Part shown: piece by piece, positions 1 through 11,745 of the stretch
How the letters are laid out: the number at the start of each line of letters is the position of its first letter
Numbering within the stretch: the first letter of the stretch is position 1
Assembly: GCA_035578905.1 (NCBI GenBank)
Contig: JAQJVL010000327.1
Coordinates: 124,001-188,000, forward strand
Source: Stictocephala bisonia
Taxonomy: Eukaryota > Arthropoda > Insecta > Hemiptera > Membracidae
Direction of reading: 5' to 3'
Length of the DNA stretch: 64,000 bases
The notes under the pieces: generated by a model
Databases searched by the model: none
Seen by the model: only the letters and a program-made list of their open reading frames with translations
Told to the model about the DNA's origin: nothing
Program-made: the position numbers and the translations under genes

Positions 1-961
1 TAATATCTAAAATAAATATAAAAACCAGTACTAGCTTAATATTCTATGGCTAATTATAAATGAAAACATATGAGAGAATATGTGTGTTTGAAATAAGAGG
101 TCTTTTCCGTTAATTCAATACCACTACTATTTTTATCACAGTTACGGTTATGATGGGTTACGTCAGGTTAGGATAGGTTAAGTTAGGTTAGGTTAGGTAG
201 ATACTAAAGTTCATCACAAACTAGTAAATCCAATGATTGACTTACAACCTAATGCGCTCTCTTTATGTAAGTTCTTGAAAAGCGATAAGATAAGGCCAGC
301 GATATCGGATTCCTACCGATAAGGAATACCACATTGGACGTAAAAATGACGAGGGAACAGTTTTTAGATAAATATAATATTTATGAAGCGGTAGTGAATT
401 AACGGAAACATAAAGAAAGGTAGTGTTAGTGAAATAAAGGAACAGATCCGAAATGAGAATAACTTAGGGTATCACTATTATATTTTTTTTTTTAATCTTG
501 GCGAGAGAAAGTTTTTAAAATTCTGTGTAAATTATCCGATTTTCAGAAATTATAATTACTATTGTACGTAATATCACACAAGAGATCACATTTCAGTTAC
601 CTCAGTCGTTTATTTTTAGCACTTTTCACTCTTTCTAATGGGGGGGTTAAAATATTACATCTACTCCTTCACTTATAATTTGCCATATGTTTTCCTTGTA
701 CAAATAATAAAGTCTATGCTGAAATAAAAAACTAAATTGAAAAATAGTTTTTTATAAAGTAACTGAAATTTGTTTTTCTGTTAAATTTATATTAAAATTT
801 TGATTTCAATTCGTTATAATACCTTTAAATTGAGCTTTTATATGATTTACTAGTTGCTGATACAAAAACAGTTAAACGAATAATAATGAAAAATAATATT
901 TGCCATATAAATTTTTATGTAGTTCAAATTTAAACAAATTATTTTTAACGGAATTTTGATG
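1..961. other. AT-rich non-coding stretch with short GGTTA repeats
   Basis: I see no gene here. Positions 161-199 hold several imperfect copies of GGTTA/GGTTAGG, a motif related to the insect telomere unit TTAGG but also common as short interstitial tracts. The rest is AT-rich DNA with homopolymer runs. Confidence 0.5.
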
Positions 962-2184
962 TAGGGTAGAGTCCGCTGGTATCAGACATCCGGTGGTTAG
1001 TGATTCTCATAATTGCCACGTGAGTTCAGCACCTGTCATTACTGCTGTGTTCCTTTAGAGAAGGAACCACTCTGCTAGCCATCTTGGACGGATTCCGTTC
1101 GGCGCCTGTGAGATATTTGATTTTAGGTGTAATTGAGGTCAGTGGGCGCTGTGTCGAGTTAACTTTGCACACCTGTACCACTTACAAATGTAAGTATATG
1201 TTTTATGACACATATTAATTATAAATATTTTCTATTACTTATTTAAACTATAAGTAATGTACAAATTTATTTTAAGCAGAGGTATATCGAAGTTTTTTGT
1301 AACCATGCCATTCCGGTGGCATCGGACACTAAAACGTTTTCTTGATAATGCCAATACATCTTATGCATCATTTCAAGGTGCAATGTAGAAGATACGGGGC
1401 AAGTGGACTGAAGAAGGGATGAAAGCTGCTACAGAGCGTGTTAAAGGGAGAAATCAATTAGAGAGTCTAGTGAAAGATACTCTGTTTCCACAGGTTCTTT
1501 GGCAGATAGAGTAAAAAACATAAAACGCGGACATGAAGCCTTACTAAAACCTAATACAGATAATAAAGGTACTTTTTATAGTACTTTTAATGAAGAACAA
1601 GAGCATATGAAAAAAGGTAGAGTTCATGAAGAAACACCAACAGTGGTCTTAGTCAAGCGAACTTTAAATTTTGATGGGGTCTCTAAGAACGACAACAGCA
1701 ACAATGACACAAAGTGTATTATTTGTGCTAAATATTTCAATGAAGACTGGATTCAGTGCAGTACTTGTAAAGGATGGCTCACGAAAACTGCGCTGATCTT
1801 GAGTGAAGTGACATATTTTACATATGTGACACTTGTAAGAATAAGCAATGAACATTCATTCTTCTGTTAACTCTTTTGTTAGCCAGAATTAGGCAGTGAC
1901 ATTTCTGTAAATTTTTCTATTTTCATAAAATATACAGTTCATGTAATAAAATGTGTTTAAAAAATAATTTTATGTGTGCATTCTTAAAGAATCCTCGTCC
2001 GATACCACCACACACATTTTAGATAACAGGAAATGCAAGGTCTATGAAAATGAATTGCCAGTTTTCTATTTATTGTTTTGGTAAAAATCCCGTTATGTGT
2101 TATTTAAGTAACAAATACAAGACTTATACTTGTTAATAATTTTGAAAAATGCTAAGATGGCCGATATCAGTGGACTCTCCCCTA
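962..2184 (+). mobile_element. Pogo/Tigger-like DNA transposon, internally deleted
   Basis: The ends form an imperfect terminal inverted repeat of 29 bp: 962-990 against the reverse complement of 2156-2184, with 24 of 29 positions matching. Both ends carry TA, which fits the TA target duplication of the Tc1/mariner/pogo group. A motif like GGTGGTATCGGAC from the ends recurs inside, near 1313-1327 and inverted near 1997-2012, so the terminal transposase-binding motif may be repeated. The interior codes for the two outer parts of a pogo-type transposase but lacks the DDE core, so this is a non-autonomous deletion derivative. Confidence 0.75.
1304..1835 (+). pseudogene. Pogo-like transposase relic (HTH_psq plus PHD-like finger)
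   Basis: An ATG at 1304 opens a frame interrupted by a stop at about 1386. After this comes a pipsqueak-type helix-turn-helix segment (GKWTEEGMKAATERV), then SLADRVKNIKRG in a shifted frame, and a linker with FNEEQEH. The catalytic DDE domain, normally some 200 residues, is missing. The 3' part (from about 1715) reads CIICAKYF...WIQCSTCKGW and, after a one-base shift, AHENCADLE then YICDTCK. Together these give the Cys-x2-Cys, Cys-x2-Cys, His-x4-Cys, Cys-x2-Cys spacing of the PHD-like finger found at the C terminus of many arthropod pogo transposases. Stops and frameshifts make it non-functional. The finger assignment is by motif spacing only. Confidence 0.7.
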
Positions 2185-3227
2185 TACTCTTTAGCATCAT
2201 TTTAGGATTCATAAAAATATTAATTAAAGCTTCTTATCTCATTGTATCGGTTTAGTTAATGAATACTTAGGTATTTTTTAACACATTTTTTAAAAATATT
2301 TTTTAAGAATAAAGTGAAATTGATAAAAAGATCTAAAAAATGCTATAGAAATTCAATTTACCCCATGTCCTTCTCCTATTTGAAGCTAATTAATTGAGAA
2401 ATACTTCTTTCCATTCAGAAGAGCCTAAACTAAGGCAAAGAGAAGGAGAGTGGGATAAGAGTAATCTGCTTTGACCCCTCCATTTCCCCCTCTCCTTTCA
2501 AAATATTCAAGTCTAGATTAAAAAAATAAATAATAATAACTACTCTTCATAGACACTGGACCGTTGCTTTTAGATATCCTTAAAGATACACAAAACAATT
2601 AAATCCTTTATTAGTTTCATAAGGCTTGCAACTAACTCTAGAATGTAAAATTTAAAAAAAACCTACCTGTATGAATGAGATATTGAAACTCCTATTTAAT
2701 TTTAAAAGGTGTGTTTTATATACACATGTAATTAAATATATTTCTAGACCTATTTGCTTTTAAATGTAATTATTACAGTTACTAACTAGGAATAAGTAAA
2801 AAAAACTGAAGTGAATATTAAAATACCAGCTCTAAAGGTGCTATTTAATTAAATAATGTTTGAGATTCATACTGAATTTGGATACTTGTTTCTTTATTAA
2901 AATATAGGCAGAAGGTTTTAATTTAATTGAAAATAAATAAATATAATAAATTTATGAATAAAGACAAAATATAAATGTCAAAAAAATAATAACAATAAAT
3001 TTAATTACATTTTCTTTAAAAAAAACCCCTTTTAATGTCTTCATTTATCCTCTAATACATAAATAAAACCTGCATATTTCTCAATGAAAAACTTTATAGT
3101 TAATTTTTGGAAGTATTTGTAAATTCAGCAATACTATAATAATGGTTAACGATTCTTAAGCAACTGTTAATCACATGTTAGAGGAACAACATTATAAAAT
3201 ACTAAAAGCAGTACAACTCCCATCATA
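2185..3227. other. AT-rich stretch with no recognised feature
   Basis: I see no gene, repeat array or convincing signal here, only AT-rich sequence with poly-A and poly-T runs. Confidence 0.5.
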
Positions 3228-3228
3228 A

Positions 3229-4208
3229 GTATACGTACAGAATCGGACTTTGGCTGTAAAATATGGGTCTAATGTATCTTCCTCCTTCATCGCCACATCG
3301 GGTGTTCCTCAGGGGTCTCTTTTGGGGCCATTCTTATTTGTACGACATTGGTAGTAAACTGGGAGTCAGTTATTCGTTATTTGCTGACGACGTTAAGCTT
3401 TATCAGGAGATAAGAACAGAGGAGGATATTACATTGCTGCAGGACTCTCTCCAGCAACTCTCTCAATGGTGCGTGTTAAACCAAATGAAAATCAATCCTA
3501 CAAAGTCCAAACATATTACTTTTCGTAGAATGAAATCTCCAATTATTGTTGACCTGTACTTGGATGGATATCCCATTGAGAGGTGCGATCTTGTAAGAGA
3601 CCTTGGAGTACTTATGGATTCGTCACTTGAATTCACGGCGCACATTGATAGCATTTGTTTGAGAGCATCAAGAATGATGGGCTTTGTCTTCAGACTGGGT
3701 AAATTTGGTCTCAGCTCTCGGACAATGGCTTTCTTATACAAGTCATTGGTGAGACCGATTCTTGAATATGCTTCCTGTGTATGGTCTCCATATCAGTCGG
3801 GACAAATAGATAAGCTTCAGTCTATCCAGAGACGATTTATAAGAATGCTGGGTGTGAAGAATAGCTATGCCTAAGGTCCCTATTGCCGACATTGAAACCA
3901 ACCTAGGTCTTATGCCTCTGATTTCTAGATGACAAGTTGCTGATATTTTATTTCTCTACAAGCTGATCAATGGTGATATTGATTGTCCTCATTTGCTACA
4001 ACTGGTTAACTTTAGAGTACCCTCTGCTACTAGATCGCATTACATTTTTGAGATCAGATACAGAAGTACAAACTACCTTCTTCATAGTCCTATTCCCAGA
4101 ATGCTGAAAGCTGGAAACGAGGCCTGCAATGTGGTGGATTTCTTCTCTGACTCCTTGGGAACTTTTCGACGTCTGGTCCTATGCCAGGCTGACAACAATG
4201 GAGAGTAG
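3229..4208 (+). pseudogene. Reverse transcriptase relic with FADD motif
   Basis: The first frame gives VKYGSN...SGVPQGSLLGPFLF, the RT motif preceding the catalytic loop. A frameshift near 3350 then leads to DIGSKLGVSYSLFADDVKLY, with the catalytic FADD pair, and on through the thumb (MKINPTKSK, DLGVLMDSSLEF, YKSLVRPILEYASCVWSPY, LQSIQRRFIRMLGV) to a stop near 3872. A further frame continues from about 3990 with LLQLVNFRVPS..TRS, TNYLLHSPIPRMLKAGN and DFFSDSLGTFRRL, a typical C terminus of such proteins, stopping at 4208. The endonuclease and ORF1 are absent. At least two frameshifts make it dead. Confidence 0.85.
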
Positions 4209-4279
4209 AGTCTTCTTTGTGCAAGTGGATTTGAATTGGTTTCTGGTAGAGTTAGTTTCTGTGAAGTGGGTGCTTGGTG

Positions 4280-4446
4280 GCTGCGTTAAAAGGGCCATAC
4301 TTGTGTTGTTGGGGGCATGGTCTCCCCACATTGCATATTTCACTTTTAATACCAGTGTAGTGATTGTTCCATCTTTAGGTAGCTGCGTTAAAGGGCCACA
4401 CCTGTGTATGTGGGGGCATGATCTCCCCACTTTTCGCACTTTCCTA
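4280..4446 (+). repeat. Imperfect direct repeat inside a retrotransposon 3' UTR
   Basis: Two copies of about 65 bp, at 4280-4349 and 4382-4446, share CTGCGTTAAA(A)GGGCCA, TGTGGGGGCATG-like and TCTCCCCAC blocks. They lie downstream of the RT stop codon and may be a repeated 3' UTR recognition structure, but that is inference. Confidence 0.55.
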
Positions 4447-5041
4447 CACCTATAAGCACTCTGAAATTTCACAATCATTTCTCCCCAAACTTCACATATT
4501 TATATATAATTATTATTGTTACCTTTTTTATATTTTATTTATGTTATCTATTGTTATTTATTACTAAATTTATTATTTATTGTTATTTATATTATTGTAT
4601 CTGTTATATCTGTATATTCTACTTGGGTTATTTATTTATTAGATTTTTGTTGCTGTTACTATTTGTAGAATTTATTGTATTGTCACACGATGGTTACACA
4701 CTCCACTTATTATGCTATTGGACTGTTCAGACTACTTTAAATTGTTGTTACTGAAGTGTCTGATTGTCAGTTATAGTTCATAATCATAGTAAGTAAGGTG
4801 AATCATAGACTGCCATCTTGTATGTATTGTACTTTTGTAAAATTGGTTAAACCGTGGGAAATAAAATAATTAAATATAGTAATGACTAACTTTAAAATTA
4901 AATATTAAAATGTTGTGAAATTTCTTTAAACTTTAATAAGTAAATAAAACATGTTTGAGGTGTATGTAATTCTATATGTGATCTCATTAACTGCACTTAT
5001 ATATAATAATGGAACAGTAAATTTCAGATGTTTTAAGAGCA

Positions 5042-5190
5042 AGCAAACATGCGATGTGGTGTTCAGTACAACTAGGGGAGATGAGAACCCTAGATAACCA
5101 ATGCAGACGACCCCGACAGCTAACTGATAAGAGTCATGAATTACCTTTCTACCAAAACCTCAGTGATACTGAAGTAGTGACTCTTTATCA
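5042..5190 (+). repeat. Diverged single monomer of the 152-bp satellite
   Basis: This segment aligns by eye with one monomer of the array at 43453-44864. Shared blocks are AAACATGCGATGTGGT, AATGCAGACGACCCCGACAG and CCTCAGTGATACTGAAG, in the same order. It lies about 38 kb from the array and shows many substitutions, so it is either an old dispersed copy or a relic of the ancestral element. Confidence 0.5.
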
Positions 5191-5727
5191 TTTAACCCTT
5201 GCATGCTCGAATAGGACTTAATTGAAAATTAACATTTAATTTACAAAAGTGCTTTTCCAATTATCTAAAGTTAAAATGCAGTGATACCATAGTTTTTATT
5301 TGCATATCCAGATTGTAACTTTTATAGAAATTGTTTATTAATATTCTACATAACGAGTAAAAAATATTAAACAACGTTAAAATCAAAATTAATATCAGTA
5401 ATAAGTATAACTTTTCCAACCAAACAAGTTGCAATGAATGAAATGTGATATAAATAAAATTATATTAGCATTTTTTTTTTTTTAAGTATACTGAAAGAAA
5501 AAGATAATTAAATATATATAATTTAACATGAAAAAACCGAAGAAAATGAAAGTGAGAGAAATAAACTAAAGAAAACCAACAGAAATTAATAGTATGGTGG
5601 ATGTTACTTGTTCATATTTCGTTTTAATATAATTTTGATCTCATGGTTATAATTAACACCAAAATTATAAACGATTAAACCATCGTAAAAATTGTCTCAA
5701 ATAAACCGTCGAGTTAGCTTTTATGGG

Positions 5728-5970
5728 TGCCACTGTACGTGTATGGGAGGGCGGGTGGGCCAGTACCACTGTACGTGTGGTCAATGCAATGTACGTGTAT
5801 GTGTGGGCGGGTGTGTCAATGCAAATGTACGTCTATGGGTGGGATGCGTGTGTGTGTGTGTGCGCCCCACTGTACGTATATGGGTGGGCGGGTGGGTCAA
5901 TACCACTGTACGTGTATGGGTGGGTGGGTGGACCAATACCCCAATACCACTGTACATGTATAGGTGAGCG
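5728..5970 (+). repeat. Guanine-rich minisatellite with G-quadruplex motifs
   Basis: About seven degenerate units of roughly 35-45 bp combine CACTGTACGTGTATGGG with a run of GGG blocks and CAATACC. Perfect G3N1 quadruplex motifs occur at 5745-5759 (GGGAGGGCGGGTGGG) and 5882-5896 (GGGTGGGCGGGTGGG), and a near-perfect one at 5918-5931. All four strands of each motif lie on the plus strand. A short GT run sits at 5847-5862. Open frames across the array reflect the lack of stops in GC-rich repeats and are not genes. Confidence 0.8.
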
Positions 5971-6404
5971 GGTGACTCTAGACTGCGGCACACTCAAAAC
6001 ACTTTTGGTTGTGTTTTTTAGTTATTTAAAGTGCTTAGTTACCTATCTTTACGTATTTTAATAGTACATAGTACACGTTTTATTAGACCTACGCCTGGCA
6101 AAAAATTATTTCATAGTTAGGGTACTACTAGTTATTTAATTTAAATCATTGATAAAAACTTATTATGTGTAAAAATATATTCCCTGAAGTTTATTTTTGT
6201 CATAACAATTCATAATGGCATTTAATTTGAACTCAATTATTTTATCAGCTTGAAACGTTGATAAATGGCATAATTCTTTCTTTTTTTCGTAAATTGAATG
6301 TATTTTTTGTTTTTATTATTTTTTAATTTTCATATGTTGAGAAATTAATCTTCAAAAAATTTGATTTACGGCGAGTTAAAATTCAAAATATCAATCACCA
6401 ACGA

Positions 6405-6475
6405 GTGGACAATTGGCAGATGGCAGGCGAGTGCTTGCCGTGCTCAATCAATTCACCCTTCATAAATATAAATGA
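6405..6475 (+). repeat. Dispersed repeat copy, partner of 7362-7437
   Basis: The block with GATGGCAGGCGAGTGCTTGC, CAATCAATTCACCCTTCATAA and ATAAATGACTG resembles 7362-7437 (GGATGGCAGTTGTCAGGCGG, CAATTAATTCACTCCATAAA, ATAGATGGCCG). The function and full extent of this repeat are unknown. Confidence 0.45.
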
Positions 6476-6992
6476 CTGATACAATTTAAAACTAAATTTG
6501 TATTTCTATGCTATTTGTTAGTACCTGTTTGTTTTTTAACACTGTTTTGTCTTATCTATTTTATTTTTAATAAATTGTATATAATTAAAACAAAAATATA
6601 TTGAAATTTTATTATGTTGATGAATTTATCTTGTCTCGATTAGGATTATACTAGAATAGTCAAACTTTTATTTCTGAAATTCTACAAAGAACTGTTTCTA
6701 TCATATAAATTTCTAAAATTTATGACATAAGCTTTAACACAAAATGAACTATGAAACACAATTGGTAGTTTTCAATTACATATAAACATATAAGTGATCT
6801 ACTTACGTCCATTGTCATAAATTGTGCATGAAAACGTTATTTTTTGCCAAAAAGGGTTGAAAGTGTTTCGGTAATCCGAATGTGTATAAATGTATGCCGA
6901 TATCTTTAAATTCGACCATATTTTCAACCAAATAATTTGATTTGTAATTTAGAAAATTTTTCATGCCATAAACTAAGAACCCATCGTATAAC

Positions 6993-7130
6993 AACACGCA
7001 ATTCGGTCGTCGATAAATTGTAAGAAGGGGTAAGTAATGTAGATGACCCCGACAGCGAACTGACGAAGACACTATCTTGATTCATCTTACTACTACAACC
7101 TTAGTAGTACCGAATCAGACAGTCTATTTT
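6993..7130 (+). repeat. Second diverged single monomer of the 152-bp satellite
   Basis: The start, AACACGCAATTCGGTCGT, matches the last monomer of the array at 44828 almost exactly. It is followed by AAGTAATGTAGATGACCCCG and CTATCTTGATT blocks, as in the satellite. The copy stands alone among AT-rich DNA. Confidence 0.6.
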
Positions 7131-7361
7131 CACAATACAGTTAATATACGAATTAACAGGCTCCTCGCGTACTAAAGAAATTGTACATTGATTTACCATA
7201 TTGATTCCTGTTCTATTTGCTATTATATTTTTATGCCAAATTTAAAATTCCTTTATTATTCTAGAAATTTTTTTGAATTAGTAACACCGTATCTATAAAA
7301 AAATTCACAAATTATTTCAAATGTAACTTCAAAAAGTCGTTCAACAAACTGTGAAATGTCG

Positions 7362-7437
7362 GATGGCAGTTGTCAGGCGGGACGGGTTGTCAATTAATTC
7401 ACTCCATAAATATAGATGGCCGTAACAGCTTTGCGAA
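7362..7437 (+). repeat. Dispersed repeat copy, partner of 6405-6475
   Basis: See 6405-6475 for the shared blocks. A separate 20-bp match (AAATGTAACTTCAAAAAGTC) occurs at 7319-7338 and 7739-7758, so this part of the window has several small duplications. Confidence 0.45.
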
Positions 7438-8748
7438 GTTATGTGTACCGTCAGTTGTTGATATCGATCTACCGTGCCATTTTTTTATTTTTATTTATGA
7501 GCCTTCTTTTCTAAAATGAATGTTACTAGTTACATACCAAAGCAATGAGTTTTATTTCTAATTAATTATTAGAAACGTAGAAAATTAGTATGATCATTTT
7601 CAAAAAGCTCTTCCCATTGGACAAAACTTATAATTTGAATAAATGAATTAATTCATTTTAATTAGGTTCACAATACTATGTGTTATATTTATAACAATAA
7701 GTGTTATATTTGAGTTATATAATGGTTTAAAATGAATTTAAATGTAACTTCAAAAAGTCTCTTCAAGGGTCTTTTGTAAAATATACTATTTCTACTCACT
7801 TGAAAGGAAAATAAGAATTTTATTTTATTAATAAGAAAAGGAAAAGAATTATTAAAAGACACTTCATTTTCTAAATAAAGCGATAAAAGGTGTGAAAAAC
7901 TTACCTTTGAGGAGTAAAGTATATTGACAGGAAAAGATTTAAAGGCTAAATACCTTGACAAACTCGGAGCGTAGCCTCGCTGAAGCCTTGTAACGACTGC
8001 GAGTCCATTCCAATAGAACTTGTAGCAAAATATTTCAGTTAAATGAAATAAACCATCAGTTGTGATACATAATTTTATGTCTAAATGTATTTTTTAAATT
8101 TAATAAGTGTATTATACTGTATTGTTTATCCTTGCACTAAAATTAACATTTTCTAATTCCATTCCTTTATTAATTGTAAATTTGTAGTATTCCAAATTAT
8201 ATTTTATCAAAATAATGAAAATAATAGTAAAACAAAATATGAAACCAAACGATTGTTTAACTTTGTTTATTGAGTTGTTTATTTCATTGTTATTTTATTA
8301 AATTCGATTACTTGATTTAATACATAAGGATTTAATATTGATTGTCATTTAACGAATTAGAGTTAAAAGTTGGCCTACATAGTACCTACGTATTGAATAA
8401 CATATTAGTTGTGTATTTAATAAAGGTTAGCAATATAATGCTTCTTAGAATAATAGTTACTAATTTGTATATTTTTTTAACTGTTACAATTATTAATCTG
8501 TGAACAAATTTAATTTCTTACTTATAATTTAGCTATATATTTTAAATAATCAAGCAAGCAGTTTCTATTCTTAAAGGTAGCATTCAAACTGGGTGCAAAG
8601 TTCATTTCAACTTCCCCTCCAAATGGAACATTATAACATATAAACTCTACTCATTGCCGTGTCATTACGCCTTTACTACTTCGCATTGTCGAATGAACAT
8701 TTACGTTTTCATGCCGTCGTGCAAAATACCGTGTTGGTTTTAGACAGG
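7438..8748. other. AT-rich stretch without recognised genes
   Basis: Apart from the small repeat at 7739-7758, nothing recognisable is seen. The short minus-strand open frame at 7704-7961 has the low-complexity composition expected by chance. Confidence 0.4.
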
Positions 8749-8811
8749 ATGAACCTTCCAGACTTCGGAGCCTCTGCAGTCCCAGGGGCCCCTGCCATCC
8801 ACAAAGTGTCC
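8749..8811 (+). CDS. Candidate coding exon of an unidentified gene
   Basis: This GC-rich island in AT-rich DNA opens with ATG at 8749 and reads 21 codons (MNLPDFGASAVPGAPAIHKV plus Ser). It stops exactly at a strong splice donor, GTGAGT at 8812. A possible acceptor (TGGTTTTAGACAG) ends at 8747, so it could be an internal exon or the first coding exon. The intron would begin in phase 0. The frame also stays open upstream, but the composition there becomes intron-like. I do not recognise the peptide. No following exon could be identified in the window, so the assignment rests on composition and splice signals alone. Confidence 0.35.
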
Positions 8812-8821
8812 GTGAGTGATT

Positions 8822-9110
8822 CATTATTATAATTATAGTTCTTAAAATCTTTCTAACTAAACTCTTAAAGTTTCAGGAATCATCCTCCATTCCGATGGAG
8901 CAAACAAATATTACGTTTCTATATTTTACTAAATACAGTCTAGTTCTCGTAATACACTTAATCACAACGCTAACATAAATCGTCAACAATATTTTTATGA
9001 TAAAATATTATTATTATAGTAAAATATTTTAGTTCAAGTTAATGTATAAGAAGATATATTTCAATTACAAACAAGAGATATTTTGTTATAGATTTTTACA
9101 AAATCGCCGA
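8822..9110. other. AT-rich stretch, no recognised feature
   Basis: This stretch lies between the candidate exon donor and a Penelope-type terminus. Nothing recognisable is seen. Confidence 0.35.
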
Positions 9111-9175
9111 TAAAAAACACTTTTTACTCTAGACCTTTCGCCAGCAAAGCTGGCATCATCAGGCAACACAAACTT
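9110..9175 (-). mobile_element. Penelope-like element terminal fragment with hairpin
   Basis: On the minus strand the sequence reads TTGCCTGATGATGCCAGC, a TTT loop, GCTGGCGAAAGGTCTAGA, then an A/T tail with ATCGGCGATTTTGT. The CTGATGA, perfect six-base-pair GCCAGC/GCTGGC hairpin and GAAA order is characteristic of the ends of Penelope-like retroelements, where hammerhead ribozyme motifs are known. A plausible helix I and helix III could not be drawn here, so I call it a terminus and not an active ribozyme. No coding part is attached. Confidence 0.5.
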
Positions 9176-9371
9176 ATTTTTTGTTATAAATAAACAATAC
9201 GATAATGAATTTGAAAAACATATGTAAATAATTAAAGAATATAAGAAGAAATATATGGTAAATCATTAATAATATATATTATAGTGTATATTTTTTATAA
9301 AATGTGATGATAATAAACAAGAATTTTGAGTAGGCCCACTTTCATTACTCATTAAAGATGAATCACTTTTT

Positions 9372-9437
9372 AACTGCTGATTTTTCTTCTCTATTAAATT
9401 AAAGAAAAACTGCTGATTTTTCTTCTCTATTAAATTT
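9372..9437 (+). repeat. Short tandem duplication, about 36 bp, two copies
   Basis: AACTGCTGATTTTTCTTCTC followed by TATTAAATT occurs at 9372 and again at 9408. Confidence 0.7.
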
Positions 9438-11745
9438 AATATGTGAATAATGTTCTTTAAATCTTACCATCCAACATAGACAGCCCAAAGAGTTCTATAG
9501 TAGTGTGTTCGTCGATGGCAACCGTTGAGCGGACACTGTACGAACATACGATAACAACAATACGATAAAAGTACGAGAACACATTACGTTTTATGGTGAT
9601 TAATTTCTGTCAACATCTTTACCATCCTTAGACAACAAGAATCCATTGCCATAGAATTAATATCTATAATGTAAGTGAATGAGTTATTGTATTATCACAA
9701 GGATTCATTTCACATGTCCGACAGTATGAAAAAAATTTATCAATCTGAAGCTGTCACATTTTGCTGTATACAACGTATATATAAGGAAAATTGGATACTC
9801 AAACTAACACTGTTATAAAAATCTGCTATGGTAGAGCTTTACTCTATTTAAGGACGAAGTCAGAAAACAAGTTAGCCCTCTAATGAAGACAGAAGACGTC
9901 TCCACTTTGTGCAGTCCCCTTCTCGGATGGAAGTAAATAGCCACTTAAGTGACTTTCTTTGAAATGGCCAACTTCAACAAAAATATACGAGTTTTTGTTT
10001 ATAATTTTATAACTTAGATTGTTTAAAGTTTAGAGCATCCACCTATATTCGTAATTTAGAGATAAGTTTCATCAAGATTTTATCCACCCACAATGCGTTT
10101 TGTCGTGTGTCTTGGATCAATCTATTTAATAAAATGCTTCTTTTATCACGAAATTTGAGTTAGGGTATGTCAAAATAAACAACGTAATATTTTTAAAAAA
10201 TGCTTTAGTCATTCTTTTAGTACTTTACACCACTTTAAATTTACATTTCAATAATTACATTACTTTTCGAAAATTGTTAACATAGAATTGTTTGTACATT
10301 AAACTCTCCAAATTGATTCTAAATTATAAGAAATTTATATGAATATAAAAAAAGACTTCCCAAAACAACATTACGCATTTTTTGAATGATTAAGACTGTA
10401 TTCAAGCCCTTTTTACAATCCAATAAGTGTATTCAGTATAAAGGAAAATGTAGTTAGTTCAACATCATTTTAAAAAGCTTATTAATTTGAAAAAGGAAAT
10501 TAGATTGATCATCTTACTTAATAATAATTGCCATTACGTTTTATTCAATAATAAGTATGTTTATACAGTAGCCACACTAATGTTTAGATATATGTTATAT
10601 CCAAATATGAACTTATCCTACAGTCCTTGGAAATGTTGATATTGAGTTATGAACACTTAAATAAACAGTTATTTCTAGACTCTGACAACTTATAATAACT
10701 AAGTTTACATGGAAAAAAGATGTAAAATGACTGCAACAAAAATATAAATGTGCTTGAAAAGTCAGAAAAATGGTATTTATAACATTATTTAAACTACTTA
10801 TATATTATCTATCCATAATATGTCTGTAATATGTACAATTGATTAGAGTGTATTTGTGAGTAAACTCTAATCAGATACTGACTGATCTATTATGATATAT
10901 TAGAATTGATTTTTAGTTTTTTATTCAACCATTGCATAGTTGATTAATTAGAAAGTAAGTATGGTCTTCAAAACTATTCATTAATTAACTTTGTTATATT
11001 TTCAAAAATATACAACGAATATTACATAAACCGAATTTATTAATGATAATTTCTTAGTTATTAAAAGATTAGATACAAAATTGCATTACTTAATTACTAA
11101 AAGAAGATTACTTACAAGTACAATGATATATTTTGTTGTTATCAGTACAAATCTGAACATAACTTACTTATGTCATGATCCACAGAGACAATATTGGACT
11201 TGGGAACTACAAGTCAACAATGGAAGCCGCTTACTGGAATCTCTCCCCATATAATACTATGAATGTACAAGTGTATATAGTAAACAGATTTACGTTTGAG
11301 ATATATTGGTATTATAAATATAATAATTTTGTATTACGGTAAAATATTATTTAGGTCGTAATATTTTAAAAATAAAATATTAATTAAAGGTAACTAAATA
11401 TTTCTACTTTGTACACATCAATGTGTCATTATTTGGGTTTGTAACAAATGTTTGATGACCTATATAAGACTAATGTGTACAGAAAAAAAGTATTAAGCTT
11501 CTTCGCAATACCATTAATAATACTAAAATTGAGATTTTCGTAAATTATTATGACAGTACAACTATAAACTAAAAGTTTACTCAGTAAATATGTTTACTTT
11601 TATAATATAATCAATACTTAATTATTCCAGAATAGTATATTTCATAACAAGAGTGGAAAGTGGGGTTTTGCATGTTCGAGACCTGTCGAGCACTTCAATT
11701 GGTCGAGAACAAACAAAACACTTTCACTCGAGTTTTGAACGATAC
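9438..11745. other. AT-rich non-coding stretch
   Basis: I find no protein similarity, tandem array or convincing promoter in these 2.3 kb. Short moderately GC-rich spots near 9480-9560 and 9890-9930 contain no readable frame that I recognise. Confidence 0.4.

Larger units (their letters stand above)
3228..4885 (+). mobile_element. 5'-truncated non-LTR retrotransposon (Jockey/CR1-like)
   Basis: The sequence begins abruptly inside the reverse transcriptase domain, just after a TAA at about 3227, and runs through the RT thumb and C-terminal region into a roughly 670-bp 3' untranslated region. It ends at an AT-rich tail after GTGGGAAATAAAATAATTAA (about 4855-4880). Truncation at the 5' end is the usual result of incomplete target-primed reverse transcription. 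The clade call (Jockey or CR1 group) rests on the style of the RT motifs and is tentative. Confidence 0.8.

Noticed and set aside
5692..6061. Overlapping open frames of 78-112 codons in several frames and on both strands
   Set aside because: They come from the guanine-rich minisatellite, which lacks stops in all frames. The peptides are simple repeats.
9110..9175. Active hammerhead ribozyme at this Penelope-type end
   Set aside because: CTGATGA, hairpin and GAAA are present, but neither helix I nor helix III can be paired.
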